The notes beneath the pieces are model-generated. The model did no database searches and was not told the origin of the DNA. It saw nothing but the letters and a program-made list of their open reading frames with translations. Shown piece after piece: positions 23,901 to 37,230 of a stretch of DNA of 64,000 bases; positions within the stretch are counted from its first letter, which is position 1, and each line of letters begins with the position of its first letter. A program made the position numbers and the translations under genes. Source of the DNA: Eledone cirrhosa (lineage: Eukaryota; Mollusca; Cephalopoda; Octopoda; Eledonidae); NCBI GenBank assembly GCA_964016885.1, contig OZ024740.1, positions 294,109,217 through 294,173,216 on the forward strand, written 5' to 3'.

Positions 23901-26900
23901 GTCTTGCTCGCATAGGACTGTCTGGCGGGTTTTCTATGGCTGGATGCCCTTCCTAACACCAACCACATTTACAGTGTGGAGCTGGGAGGTTTTTACTGTG
24001 TTACCTACACGGCCACATTACAGCGTGGACTGTGTGTTTTTTTGTCGTGACACCTACATGACCTCATTTCGGGCTGGATGTTGTGGTACCAACATAACCT
24101 TACCTTGAAAGGGGTGGTGTGGATGGGGTGGGGGTAGTGGGACGGGGTGTCCTTATATATAGATATTCTTATAGGATTCAGTTGGCAATTTTTAAGACAA
24201 CAAGAATATTTAACACTTTTGATATCAACCTGCCCAAAAATTATAAATTATTTCATTAGTAAGATAGTAACTTAACATATGGTTCTTATATAAAATTATG
24301 TTGGAAAATTTCAATTTAAATAGGAACTCTTTAAATGGGTTTTTTTTTTTTCATGGTATCAAAATGGTTAATGGGTTGTTCTTTCTCCCAATATTTATAA
24401 TGTTAGGTTAATGTTAACTAACTAACTGATCAATGCCATTAGGTTATGTTGAAACAAAGTCAACAAAGGAATAAAATAAGTTTAAAGCATATTGATGAAT
24501 TTTTGTTTGGGAATAAATATAGAAGAATCCCATAATAGTTTATGGAGGAAATGGGATTGATTGATCAATAGTAAACAGGATCTACTGTATGACATTTAAC
24601 ACAAGAAAGAGGACAATATTCACAGCTGAATCTTAGAACTAGTTAAGTTGTCACCAACATTTCTGCTGATTCACTATCAAATTCTAAGCAATACAATTCA
24701 TTTCAACACAATACAGTGTACAGTATATATACCCAGTGGAACCTCGGTTCACAAACGCCTCTCATCACAAACAAATTGATTCACGAACAATTTTTCTGAA
24801 CCTAAAACGTCTTGGTACATGAACAGTGTCTGGAGTTACGAACATGAAAGCCGGCAACAGTAGTTGGCAACACACCAGGAGTATCGGCAGGAAATCATCA
24901 CTTGCTGTGTAGTTAGTTACTATGATGATATCTATCTGTCTTTCACAGTCTCTCTCTTTCAACATTTCGTATGGGAAAAATAGTTTTGGTTTACGAACAT
25001 TTTGGGTGATGAATGGCCTTCAGGAACGAATCAAGTTTGTGGACTGAGGTTCCACTGTATTTTAATTTGATATTTCAATGTTGAAAATCAATCTAGTTTT
25101 ATTTAATTGTACATAAAATAGTGGAGAGAGAGAAAAATATTATAGTCACTTTAGCTTGGACTTTGTGAGCATTTTCCAGTGTTAATTGTTTCTCACCAGC
25201 GGCTGGCACGAGAATGTCACACTTCTCATATAAAATACTTTCTCCAACATATGGTTCAGCTTCAGGGAAGCCAACAATGGTACCATGTTCCTGAAATGAT
25301 GAACAGTGCAAAACAGAATTAACAAAGACAAGACTCCCTTGATTTCTAATTTAGGCATACAACCAACAATCTGAGGGGAGGGGAAAGTTGATCAAATCAA
25401 TCCCAGTACATGACCCGTACTTTATTTTATCGACCACAATTCACCACCCAAGACTCCCCAAATATTAAATACAAAATGTCCTTAAAACCAATTTAAAATT
25501 GAATTAAAGCTTATAACATTTCCATTTGTTTGAACTCCAAACATCATTAGATGTTTTATTCCTGGATGTAGACAAAATACCATAGTGAATGGAACTAAAA
25601 GCTTTAATTTCTAAACAAAGGATGTTTGTATTGACCCATAACTCCTGATAGGGAGCACAGTAGTGACATACAGTGTGTTTGGGTACTTTAAAAACAGCTG
25701 CTTTCTGTATGAGAGAGAGAGAGAGGAGATATAGAGGAAAAATTAGCCTCATTACTAGACTGGTATTTTTTAAATTTATTTAACTCAAAAGGATGAAAGT
25801 AAAAGTTGACTGTAGCAGGATTAGAAAACCAGAAGAAATACTGCAAAGTATTTCATCCAATGTTCTAAAGACTCTGCTGAAGATAAACGTATTCTTTCTA
25901 CTGAGACACACACACACACATATACATTGGCCCACACACAAGTACACACACACTGGCCACATACACATGTATATTACCCCCACACACACATCTACAATTA
26001 GCCACACACATATGTACATACATTTAGACAATACAAGTTCAATATTAACAATTTCCAAAAATATTATTTTCTTTAACAAGAGCTAAAAATCAATAACTTA
26101 CAAGTTTATAATCTTCAAGTTTTCGGGGATCAATTCCATTTGGATTATAGATAGCACCATCAATTTCCATGATTCCAACACATTTAGCACCAGCTCTGTG
26201 TAAATACCTCATTGTGTGGAGACCAACATTACCAAAACCCTTAATGAAAAGATGAAAAACCATTAGTTGTGCATCATCATCATTGTCATTTTAACGTACA
26301 CTTTCCCTGCTATCAAGGATTGGACATGTGATGGTTTAAATTTTGCAAGAATATGGAGGAGAAAAATCAGTTTTCACACCAAGTACAGAGTGTACAAATT
26401 GCTGGAAATCTCCATCCTCCTATATGGGTGTGAGACCTGGACACTTTTGGCAGAAACAGAGAGAAGGATCCAGGTGTTTGAGGACAAGACATGAGAAAAC
26501 TCCTTCATATTTCCTATGGGAACGTAAAACCAATGAATAGATGAAAGGTTGAAAGTTTTGTGGGTCACCAGGAACCTCTCCTCACCACTGTCATGAGGAG
26601 GAAACTGGCATGGTTTGGTCATGTCACATGACATGACAGCCTGTGCCAGACCATCATGCAAGGCACCGTTGAAGGAGGATGCAGGAGGGGACGCCATCCC
26701 AAAAACTGGTTGGACAATGTCAAAGAATGGATGCACATGACTACACCAGATTTGCAACAGCTGCCGTTGATCGACTATTTTGAATGAGTGCTGCTTCTGC
26801 ATTTGGATCCCCCCAATGACTACAGAAGTCAAGGGACTGATGATAATGATATAGACCAAGTGAGTAGTGAAGTAGAGCCACTGATCTACCAGGAAAGCCA

Positions 26901-29900
26901 GGGATTTGTGCCTCGCTTATGTACATTCTCACATTCCATCAAGTGCTCAGGGGAGGTTGTCATGCATTGTTACTTTAACATCTGCTTTCCCTGCTAGCAA
27001 GGGTTGGACATGTCTACATAGACCAAGTCAGTACTGAATCAGGGCTACTGAGCTCCCAGACAGGCCAAAGGGTCTGTATCCTGCTTACATACAGTCCCTG
27101 TTAAGGATGAGTCTATATAGACCAAATCAGAACTGAATCAGGCCAGGGATCTGCATCTTGCTTATGTATGGTCACATGTTCTACCGAGTGCACAGGGGAG
27201 GTTGTTATGTCTTTGACACAACTGGAGGGTCCTTCTAACACTTTGTTTGGCAATCTTTCTATGGCTGGATGCCTTTCCTATCACCAAGCACTACACAGCA
27301 TGTACTGGGTACGTTTATCATATAGATCACCAACACTAGGAAGAGTGTCATGTCCTAGACACGACTAAAGGGTCCTCCCAACCCTAATAATATTTATCAT
27401 TGTACAAACATTGCTCAAAACAGCTTGGAATTTTCCAACAATAATAGACAAATAAAAAGTATAGTAAATGAAAAACGATTTCTAACTCTAATATGCTTGG
27501 TGTTGAAGTATTGGTTATACTAAAGACATTATATAATTGTAATATAGCTGCTTTGTCTAACTTTGTTTTTAACCCTTTAGTATTTAAACCAGCCTTATCC
27601 GGGCAGAATTCTCTCACCTATTTCTATTCTAATCCTCCGTAACTGGCTGCTCATACTGATATTAAGGTATTGTTATCAAAATAAATATCAAAATCTTGTA
27701 GATTCAATATTATGTGAGATAAAGTGTTTACTGTGAAAATACAATTGTAAATATAGAGTAATGGAAATGCTAAAGAATTAAACAATAATTGTTTCTACTT
27801 TTGGCACAAGGCCAGCAATTATCCAGTGCATTACTGGTACTTTATTTTATCGACCCCGTAAGGATGAAAGGCAAAGTTAACCTCAACGGGATTTGAACTC
27901 AGACCGTAAAGGGACGTAACTATGCTGGAAAGCATGGCGTCCTACCCTCTACTGATACTGCCAATTCACCCTTCCTCCAGAATTAAACAATAATGATAGC
28001 ATAAGTGAATAGTTTATAACATTCAGATATGTGCATTTGAATCAGAAGAACAAATGTGTTTTGTTGAACATCTTTTTTTCATGCTAACTAATCAATCATG
28101 AATCCACAAAATCAATCAATTTTAAGTGAACTTCATTGACATTGTAAAGTGGTTGGTGATAGGAAAGGCATCCAGTTGTAGAAAACTTGCCATTACAAAG
28201 AGCCAGAAAGACCCTTCAGTTGTGTAAAAGTCATGACAACCTTCCTAATGTTGGTGATCTACAGGATAAAATTCACCCAATACACTCTAAAATTGTTGGT
28301 GATAGGAAAGACACCCAGAAAACCTGCGCAAGAGTGGGGAGGACTCATGATAAAATGCACCTGGCAGAATGCAGGAGCGTATGTAAGTGAAATGTGGTGC
28401 CCCGGACAATCTGAGAGGTCAATAGCTCCACTTGAGTACTGACTAGTCTGTGATGATATGTCCAACCGTTGCTAGCAGGGAACATGGATACTAAATGATG
28501 AAGATGAAAACTGCATTTTAATCGTTTTTGATTAGCATTCATTGTTGATATCATCATCACCATCCTCGCTGTTGTTTTAATGTTTGTTTTCCGGTTAACA
28601 AGAGTTGGACGAGTCGATATAAACAAAGTCAGTATTGAAGCGAAGCCAGGCAGGCCAGGGACTTGAGCGCTTATGTATGGTCCCACATTCCATTGAGTGC
28701 TCAGGAGAGGTTATGGTTTCAGTAACATATCATGTCAACAACAAATTCAAGAAATGTGTGACACAAAAATCAATAAAAAATATTCCAAAGATTACCTGGA
28801 TAATAAAGGTTTTATCCCCGAGACCAGGAGTACATCCAATCATACCCATATAAGAAGCTTCTTCAGTAAAATTCTGGATTCCATGAAAGACACCCTGGAA
28901 ATAAATTAGGAAAAGTTAAGGCATGAATTATATCAGGTTTTACATATTTAAAAGCCATCACAATCATTAAAATAGCTTTTGGTGCCACATTGAACAAACA
29001 TGACAATCACCAAAGAAGACAGTTGGATAACATCCAATAGCTCAGGAATCAACTGGATTAATTGGAAACAATAGCTTCTGACAGGACCCACTGGAAGACA
29101 TGCTTGAAGATACTGCCCCAATGACAAGAAGGAGGAGGAGAAAGAAAGGCGGAGACTGTTGTTATGAATTACTGTTTATAAATATTTCAGAATCCATTGC
29201 TCCATTAAATTATCTCCCCTGCCCTTCCACTAGAAATATATTCGGTTCAAATGTAAATATTTATCAGTCTAATGATAATAATAATAATGAAAATATTGTG
29301 TACAGTGCTCAGGTGCACTACAACTCATCAAAAGTGTATGTATAGTACATAGGGTAATCATTTACATTCAATTTTTACAATATAATTCTTTTTGTGACAT
29401 TTTCTTTTATTATCACCCTTCATATTCCTTCATCCATCTATTTAAAGCTCTATACAACTATGGTACGACCTCACTTGGAATTCGCATCTTCAGTCTGGAA
29501 CCCCTATCTGACCTCCTGGAAACTGTTCAGAGATGTGCAACCAAGTGCATACCCTCCATCAGACACCTACCATACTCTGAACGCATTGCTTCTCTGGGCA
29601 TGGATTCATTGAAGCTCCGACGACTGGCAATGGACTTGGTAAACACCCACAAAATTATTAACCATCTCGCCAACAACAACCCTGAGCACCTTTTTGATCG
29701 CCATGTGTCTAACACACGTGGACATGCCAACAAAGTCAGAAAATAGCACAGCTCCCATGACTTTCGGAAACATTTTTTCATGCTTAGAGTTGCTGAAGCA
29801 TGGAACAAACTGCCTGCGTCAGTTGTTAGCTGCCGAGACTCTGCATCCTTTAAAACCTTCATGCTTCCTGAAATTCGCTAAAATTACACCTGATGTCCCC

Positions 29901-30367
29901 ATTCCATACACATGCACACGTGTATATCATGACTCATGCACTACTCATTTTCCTGACGTTTGTACATTACCATATGTACTATACATACACTTTTGATGAG
30001 TTGTAGTGCACCTGAGCACTGTACACAATATTTTCATTATCATTATTATAAACATGAAAACTATGAACTAAAAATCAATTTAGTATGATTTCATTTTACC
30101 TTAATTTTAAACATCGTGTATTGATTTAGCAAAAAATATCTTAAAACAGGTTTCTTAATTCAAATATTTGTAGTATCTATACTATTGGAGAGATTGTTGT
30201 GAAAATTTGTATGAATTGTGTAAAGACTAATTTTTAATGGTATGCAGTCTAAGCTGTTTTGTGTTTTTCAAGAATATCTTGCTAATGTGGTTGGTACATT
30301 AAGATTTAAAATAACACCAGCAGTCAGTTGACAGTTGATTTCTATATATTTCTTTCATCTCATTCCC

Positions 30368-30448
<81 letters not shown>

Positions 30449-33400
30449 TACATATACAGAGAAGAAGATCTATCTTTTTTTATTTTTTTATCATCACTGT
30501 TGAAACATATCACCTACATAAAGAACCTTTAAGCCCATGCCAGCATGGAAAGCAGATGTAAAATGATGATGATGACACATTTATGCAGAATTATCATGAT
30601 TATTCATTACAGAAGTTCCCCACCACCTGATTTGTTTATTTCCTAGGCAATACCAGGTTATCCTGCTACTATATACATATTTCTCGGTAGGTTTTAAACT
30701 CGGAATATATGTCTCTAATATAGATTAGAAATACTACAAATCTGCAGGCATATATCACACACATACAGAAAATAATAAATATAGTTTCTTCATACTCACA
30801 CGTCCTGTAGCTGATGTCCTGCCATGGATACCACCCTGTGTAATTGGCTTTCCAGTAACACATGCATTAGCATTAATATCATAATGACCTACCAACAGAA
30901 AAAAAAAAATATCATGGAGAGGGAGTAAAATAACCATTATAGATAGAGATAGTCTATAAAGCAGTGTACCATTGCATCATGCAGATTTTGACAGAAAATT
31001 ATGTTAAGTACTGCACTACTAAAAGTTAACATGGTGATAGACTGGAGGCTACAGTGTTTGGCAATCAAATAGAGACAATATAGAATGACTCTTTAGTCTG
31101 GACGAGCATGTGACAGCCTCTCTAGTGCTGGTGCCATGATGAAACTTACCCAGTACACCCTATAAAATGGTAGTGCCGGTGTCATGACAAACACACCCAG
31201 TACATTCTGTAAGGTGGTTGGCATTAGGAAGAGCAACCATCAATAGAAATCAAGGAATGTAATGATGAAGATGAGGTCGCTCAGAGACATCTGGTCATGG
31301 AACGTGACAACCAGTACAATCCATGCCAGCATGGAAAGCAGATGTAAAATGAGGATGAGAGTGATATAATAGAATGCAGCTCAAGCTAAACAAGGATCCT
31401 TTCACTGTGTTTATTATGAAATCTAACAAAATTCTAATCTATAATCTGTGGCAGATGGAGACAAAGGACATCAGCAATTGGTTGACAACTATGTCATTAT
31501 ATATTCTACTTGAAGTGTTAAAACTGACCTAACTCACATCCAAAGTATCCTGCAGGAGATTGATACTGACCATCACTGTCAGTTAGCCATAATCTCTAAG
31601 GATGACCATTGTAAGTAATTCAGCCTCCATCATCATCATCAACATTTAACGTTCATTTTCCCTGCTAGCAAGGGTTGGACAGATCTTCATAAACTCCTTC
31701 AGTACTTAATAGGAGCCACTGATCTTTCAGATGGGCTGAGACCTCATCTTGCTAACCTATCTTCCTGCACTCTACAGAGTACACCATGCAACTTATCATG
31801 GCACCAGCACTAAGGATGTCATCATGTTCTTAACCACAACTAAAGACTCCTCTCTACACTTTATTTGGCAAGTTTTCTATCGTTGGATGCCCGTTCTAAC
31901 AATAACCACTTTACAGAGTGTACTGGGTGAATTTTATCATATCACAAACACTAAAGGTTGTTGTGCTTTGATACACTAAAGAGTCAAGAGTCTTTTCAAC
32001 CCTTTTTGGCATGGTCTCTACAACTGTAAGCCCTTCCTTTCACTAACAATTTAGTATTTTAATGCAGTGTACATTGTTTTATAAATAGTTTCACTAAACC
32101 TCATTAAAATAATTGTTTGAAATAAAAGAAATTTTATAAGAAATATAAGCAGGTATTATAATGGGGTATTACACCAGTTTAGTATATCTGTATGAAACGA
32201 GGGTAAAACCAAATTATCCATCAGATGTAATTTCAAACTACCAACGAGATCACTACAATGTGACTCTGTATACACAGTCAACTACGTGGTGGTGGTCAGG
32301 GTTTTTTCCCTACAATACCAAGTGTGGTAATTTGAGAAAGAAAGTAAAGTTAAACAGAAGTTGGCAGGTATTCAGTAAAACATTACCTAATGTCTGTGCA
32401 AATGTGTCAGCAATCCAACTCATCTCTCTCTCACCAGTACCCATATCTGGAGCTGGTACATCAATACCTGGACCTGCAAAGAAAATAAATCATTGTAATA
32501 TATGACATAAATACTAAACTTCAAAACTTAGAATATCATTCATCAAAACCTGTTCACATTTAACCCTTTAGCATTTAAACCGGCTGTATCCAGCCAGAAT
32601 CCTCTCACCTTTTTCTGTTCAAACCAGCCATAACTGGCTGCTCATACTTATGTTAAGGTATTGTTCTCAAAATAAATAATATCAAAATCTCATAGATTCA
32701 ATATTATGTGAGATAGAGTTTACCATGAAAATATAATAGTAAATATAGAGTAATGTAAATGCTGAAGGGTTAATACATGTAGTCTTTAGTATATTGCAAT
32801 GTGTGTATCACATGATACAATATCAACATCATCATCACAATTTAATGCTTGCATGGATTAGATAGGTTGTCATGTTATGAGACAATTCAGGTCAGGTAAC
32901 CATGTCTTACTCATACAGATCTGTATTTTGGCTTGGTTTCTACAGTTGGATGCCCTTCACAGTCTAAACTGGGTGCTTTTTCATGTCACCAGCACCACCA
33001 CCTTACAAAGTGGACTGGGTGTTATTTTCGTGTCACCAATATGACCACTTTATAGCCAGGATAAACTGGGTTCTTAGTTGTTGTAGAACCAAATCATCAT
33101 ACAAGGTGGACTTTGTGTTTTTTTTTCTTAAAACTGGTCTGGCAGAGGTGGTTTATTGGGGGTGAGGAATGAGGGTTGGGTGCAACAAATATACAAGTTC
33201 GACATGGATGAGGTACGGAAGTTATTTAGCTGGTGAGGGGGGGGGGGGGGGGGGTATATAATGACTGGGGTGAGGTGGGGTGGAACTGAAGAGCAGAAGA
33301 TTGAGCCAGGCTAGTGTTTTTTACATGTTTGTTTCATTTCGTACCCATGGGAAGATGGGTCTTCTGCAGTACAGCATAACGCCAGAGATCGCGATCCTGT

Positions 33401-36400
33401 GTCATCTCCTTTCTGAGGTTTAACTGGGCATGGTCAGCTCTTATCATTTCACCTCAATCTTTCCTAGGTCTTGCTCTTTCATAGTTTCCGTTGACTGAGT
33501 GCCCTGCATCTTTTTATACCACTGTCATCCTCTATAAGTATCACATGTCCACTTATTCCTAGGATGATCGTGGAGTCAGAGTTCTCAAACAAGCTTTCGA
33601 GAGGATCTTAACAGAAGCAGCTATCTCCAATTGACCTGGCTGGATCCCCAGTGAGATCAAGCTCATAGATGTTATCCAACCATCTTGCATGTAGTCTACC
33701 CCTGTGTCTCCCGCTAGTTGACTTTGCTCCATTTCATAGTCTTATACAGTATACAGCTCATAGTCTTATACAGTATACAGCTCATAGATGTTATCCAACC
33801 ATCTTGCTTGTGGTCTACATCTGTGTCTCTTGCTAGTTGACTTTGCTCCATTTCATAGTCTTATACAGTATACAGTGATATGTAAATTCCAAATTAGGAA
33901 ACAGAAGACACTGTGTAATATTACATTACATAATGTTACATCACACAATATCATATTACATATGATATTACTGTACTCTGCAGTGTTATTCACATTCACA
34001 ATGCAATAATTTCAATTTACAGCAGCATCTAAATTTTACACAATGAAGTGTGGTATAGGTTGTTAGGTATGTCAGGTGTGGTATAGGTTGTTAGGTACGT
34101 CAGGTGTGGTATAGGTTGTTAGGTACGTCAGGTGTGGTATAGGTTGTTAGGTACGTCCGGTGTGGTATAGGTTGTTAGGTACGTCAGGTGTGGTCGAGGT
34201 TGTAAGGTACGTCAGGTGCGGTATAGGTTGTAAGGTACGTCAGGTGTGGTATAGGTTGTAAGGTACGTCAGGTGTGGTATAGGTTGTTAGGTACATCAGG
34301 TGTGGTATAGGTTGTAAGTTACGTCAAGTGTGGTATAGGTTGTAAGGTACGTCAGGTGTGGTATAGGTTGTAAGGTACATCAGGTAAATCTGTGTCTTGA
34401 CATATATAAACTCTTCTTTATTCACTTCTAAATATTTACAAGAAATGCACATGTGCACACACACACAGCAACACTATCTCACACACACACACTGTCAATG
34501 CTTCACTAACATTGTTCAACTTCCAAGAAGTAAAAAAAAAGAACTCGTTAAGAAAGAATTTAACCTTTTTGATACCATCCTGCCCCAAACCACTTTTGCT
34601 TCTATGAAACAAACCCACTCATTATAAAGGATTGCTATGTAAATTATAATCTTCCAACATAATTTCATATAAGAACCTTTAGTAAAATTATGTTGCAAAT
34701 ATCATCTTAATAATGAAATAAATAATAATTTTAGTACACCCCTCTAAATTCTTTATTAATTAATTAAAATACAGAGAATTTAATTAGAAATATAGTAATG
34801 GAAGGGTTAAAAACCAAAGTTAGAGAGATCACATTAGTTACCACCCCAGCCAAAACCAGCTCTGGTTCTATGAAATAAATCCACCCATTTTAAAGGTTTC
34901 TAATTTAAATAAAAATCTTCGAACATAATTTTATATAAAGAAACCTTACATTAAGTTACTATCTTAGTAATGAAATAATTAATAATTTTAGTAATTACTT
35001 CAAAATTCTTCATTAATTAATTAAAATAGAGTGTCTTTCATAAGAATGGCAGTCGTAAAAGGGTGAACTATGAGAATATCATGATCACAACTCATTATAT
35101 TTAAGGTTATATGTTCTTTTGTCTAATTGTAAAAACCTTATAGAGTTCTGTGTCATGAAACTCTCCAAGGTCACAATGTTTTATCTGAGGTTGCTTTTTT
35201 ATATTTATAGATAAAAATTAAACATTAATTACCTCTTCTCACTGCACATGCTTACTCTCACAGGCAAGTTTAAATCTATTCTATTTAATGACTATATACT
35301 GTTTAATATTTTTTTTTATTTAGGCACAAGGCCAGCAATTTCTGAGTGGAGGAGAAAATTGATTATATCAACCCCAGTACTTGACAGGTACTTTATTTTA
35401 TTGACCTCAGAAAGATGAAAAGTAAATTTGATCGTGGTAGGATTTGAACTCATCATCATCATCGTTTTACATCCGATTTTCCATGCTTGCATGGGTTGGA
35501 CAGGTCTTCTTCATGATGGTTACCTTAGAACCAAACAACATGAGAACAGGTGAAATTAAAAAAAGAAATAATAATTATTCATTATTTTACTTACCTATAA
35601 AACCTTTTTTAGACAATTCAACAGCCAATCTACGAGTAATCTTTTCAAGTTCATTTTCACTGTATTTACCAGGATCAATGCGAACACCAGCTTTTGCTCC
35701 CCCAAATGGCACATCAACACATGCACATTTATAGGTCATAAGAGCAGCCAAAGCTTTGACCTCATCCAAGTTGACATCCATACTAAAACGTATACCTGTA
35801 ACAAAATATTATAAAGAGGAAAATGAATCAGTTTTTGTGTTTGTTATATAAATTGATAGTAATTTGTTCTATTTATTATTATTAGTTGTATTTGTCCTGT
35901 TTATTGTTTCTGCTCTAGATTTATATTGTGTCTATATTGCTCTATTTCTATTGTCTTGTACAGATCTCATGTATCCTAATTTGTTTTCATAAATAAAAAG
36001 AATACAAATGTAACAATGGCGATGAAATATTTGAAATCTAGATGAGCCAACACTGGCAGCAACATGGTTGGTTGTTTAAAGCAAACAAAGGATTAAAAAA
36101 ATGTTACTCAAGAACAGATGATGGTACATTTCTTTTCTCAATGTGGTGATGATGTCTTGGTAAAAATTGCAGGTATAATCTTTCAAAAGAATGTTGAGAA
36201 ATGCTTGTTTGGCTTTGATATGAATGAAATACAATGTCATATTAAACCCAATGAAAAGCTTATTATAACTGTGCAGCTGAAGCTTTTTTAAATGAAGTAG
36301 CTGCAATCAGAATTACCAAAGTATTTTCTGATGAGAATAAATGGTCAGGCTCCTTATCAAGAACAGATTATTAAGGTTGTTTTTTTTTTGTGGCAGGAAT

Positions 36401-37176
36401 GTCATCACTTAATATTAAAATGAAGTTACTGGATGACATTTGAGTAAAGAATGACACATCTATGACAGAAGTGTCAAGTCCTGTGCCGATTACTTATTGA
36501 CAAGAGTTTGCTTTTAAGCACTGTTGAGAAGATAGTCTCAAACATTTGCAGTTGTGCCTGAGAAAAGTCAAACTAATCACCATACTCTAAAAATGAAATT
36601 GTAGATTACATATCCAGCATTTTGGAAAATATGATATGAATGGGGAAGAAAAAATCCTTTAAAAAGTTTTTGTTTGGCCAGCAACATTAACTTCATTAGA
36701 GATGGCTCATTATGGAACACTCCTAAACAGAAATCAATGGATGTCAAAAGATGTGAGAGAAATGATTCTAATGATGAGGATAATGAAAAAGAAAGGGTAT
36801 TGGAATATTAACCTTTATAAGACAGATAAATTCATTATTAAGGTTACATGTTCAGTGAATGGTGTTAATGTTCCAATGCAAATCAACACTGAAGCTATAT
36901 GTTTGATCTTACCATTTTATTTGGCTAACAAGTTGCAACAAACCGTTAATGACACTGATTGAATTTTAACAAACATTGATGGATCTAACCTTTGTCTTCT
37001 TAGTTAAACTAATACAAATATTAAATATTACAATGTAGACATTGCTCATGTATTCATTTTGAATGATGCACCGTATAACTTTAGATTGGTTAGTCATGAC
37101 ATTATGAATCTAGATAAACATTTTCTTATGCACTGAATACCTGTAATTATGGGGTTTAACCCTTTAGCATTTACAT

Positions 37177-37230
<54 letters not shown>

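Noticed and set aside
26374..26859. 161-codon minus-strand frame
   Set aside because: Shadow of a plus-strand LINE fragment ([15 protein letters not shown]).
34047..34386. CRISPR-like regular repeat
   Set aside because: Units are contiguous with no unique spacers, and the genome is animal.
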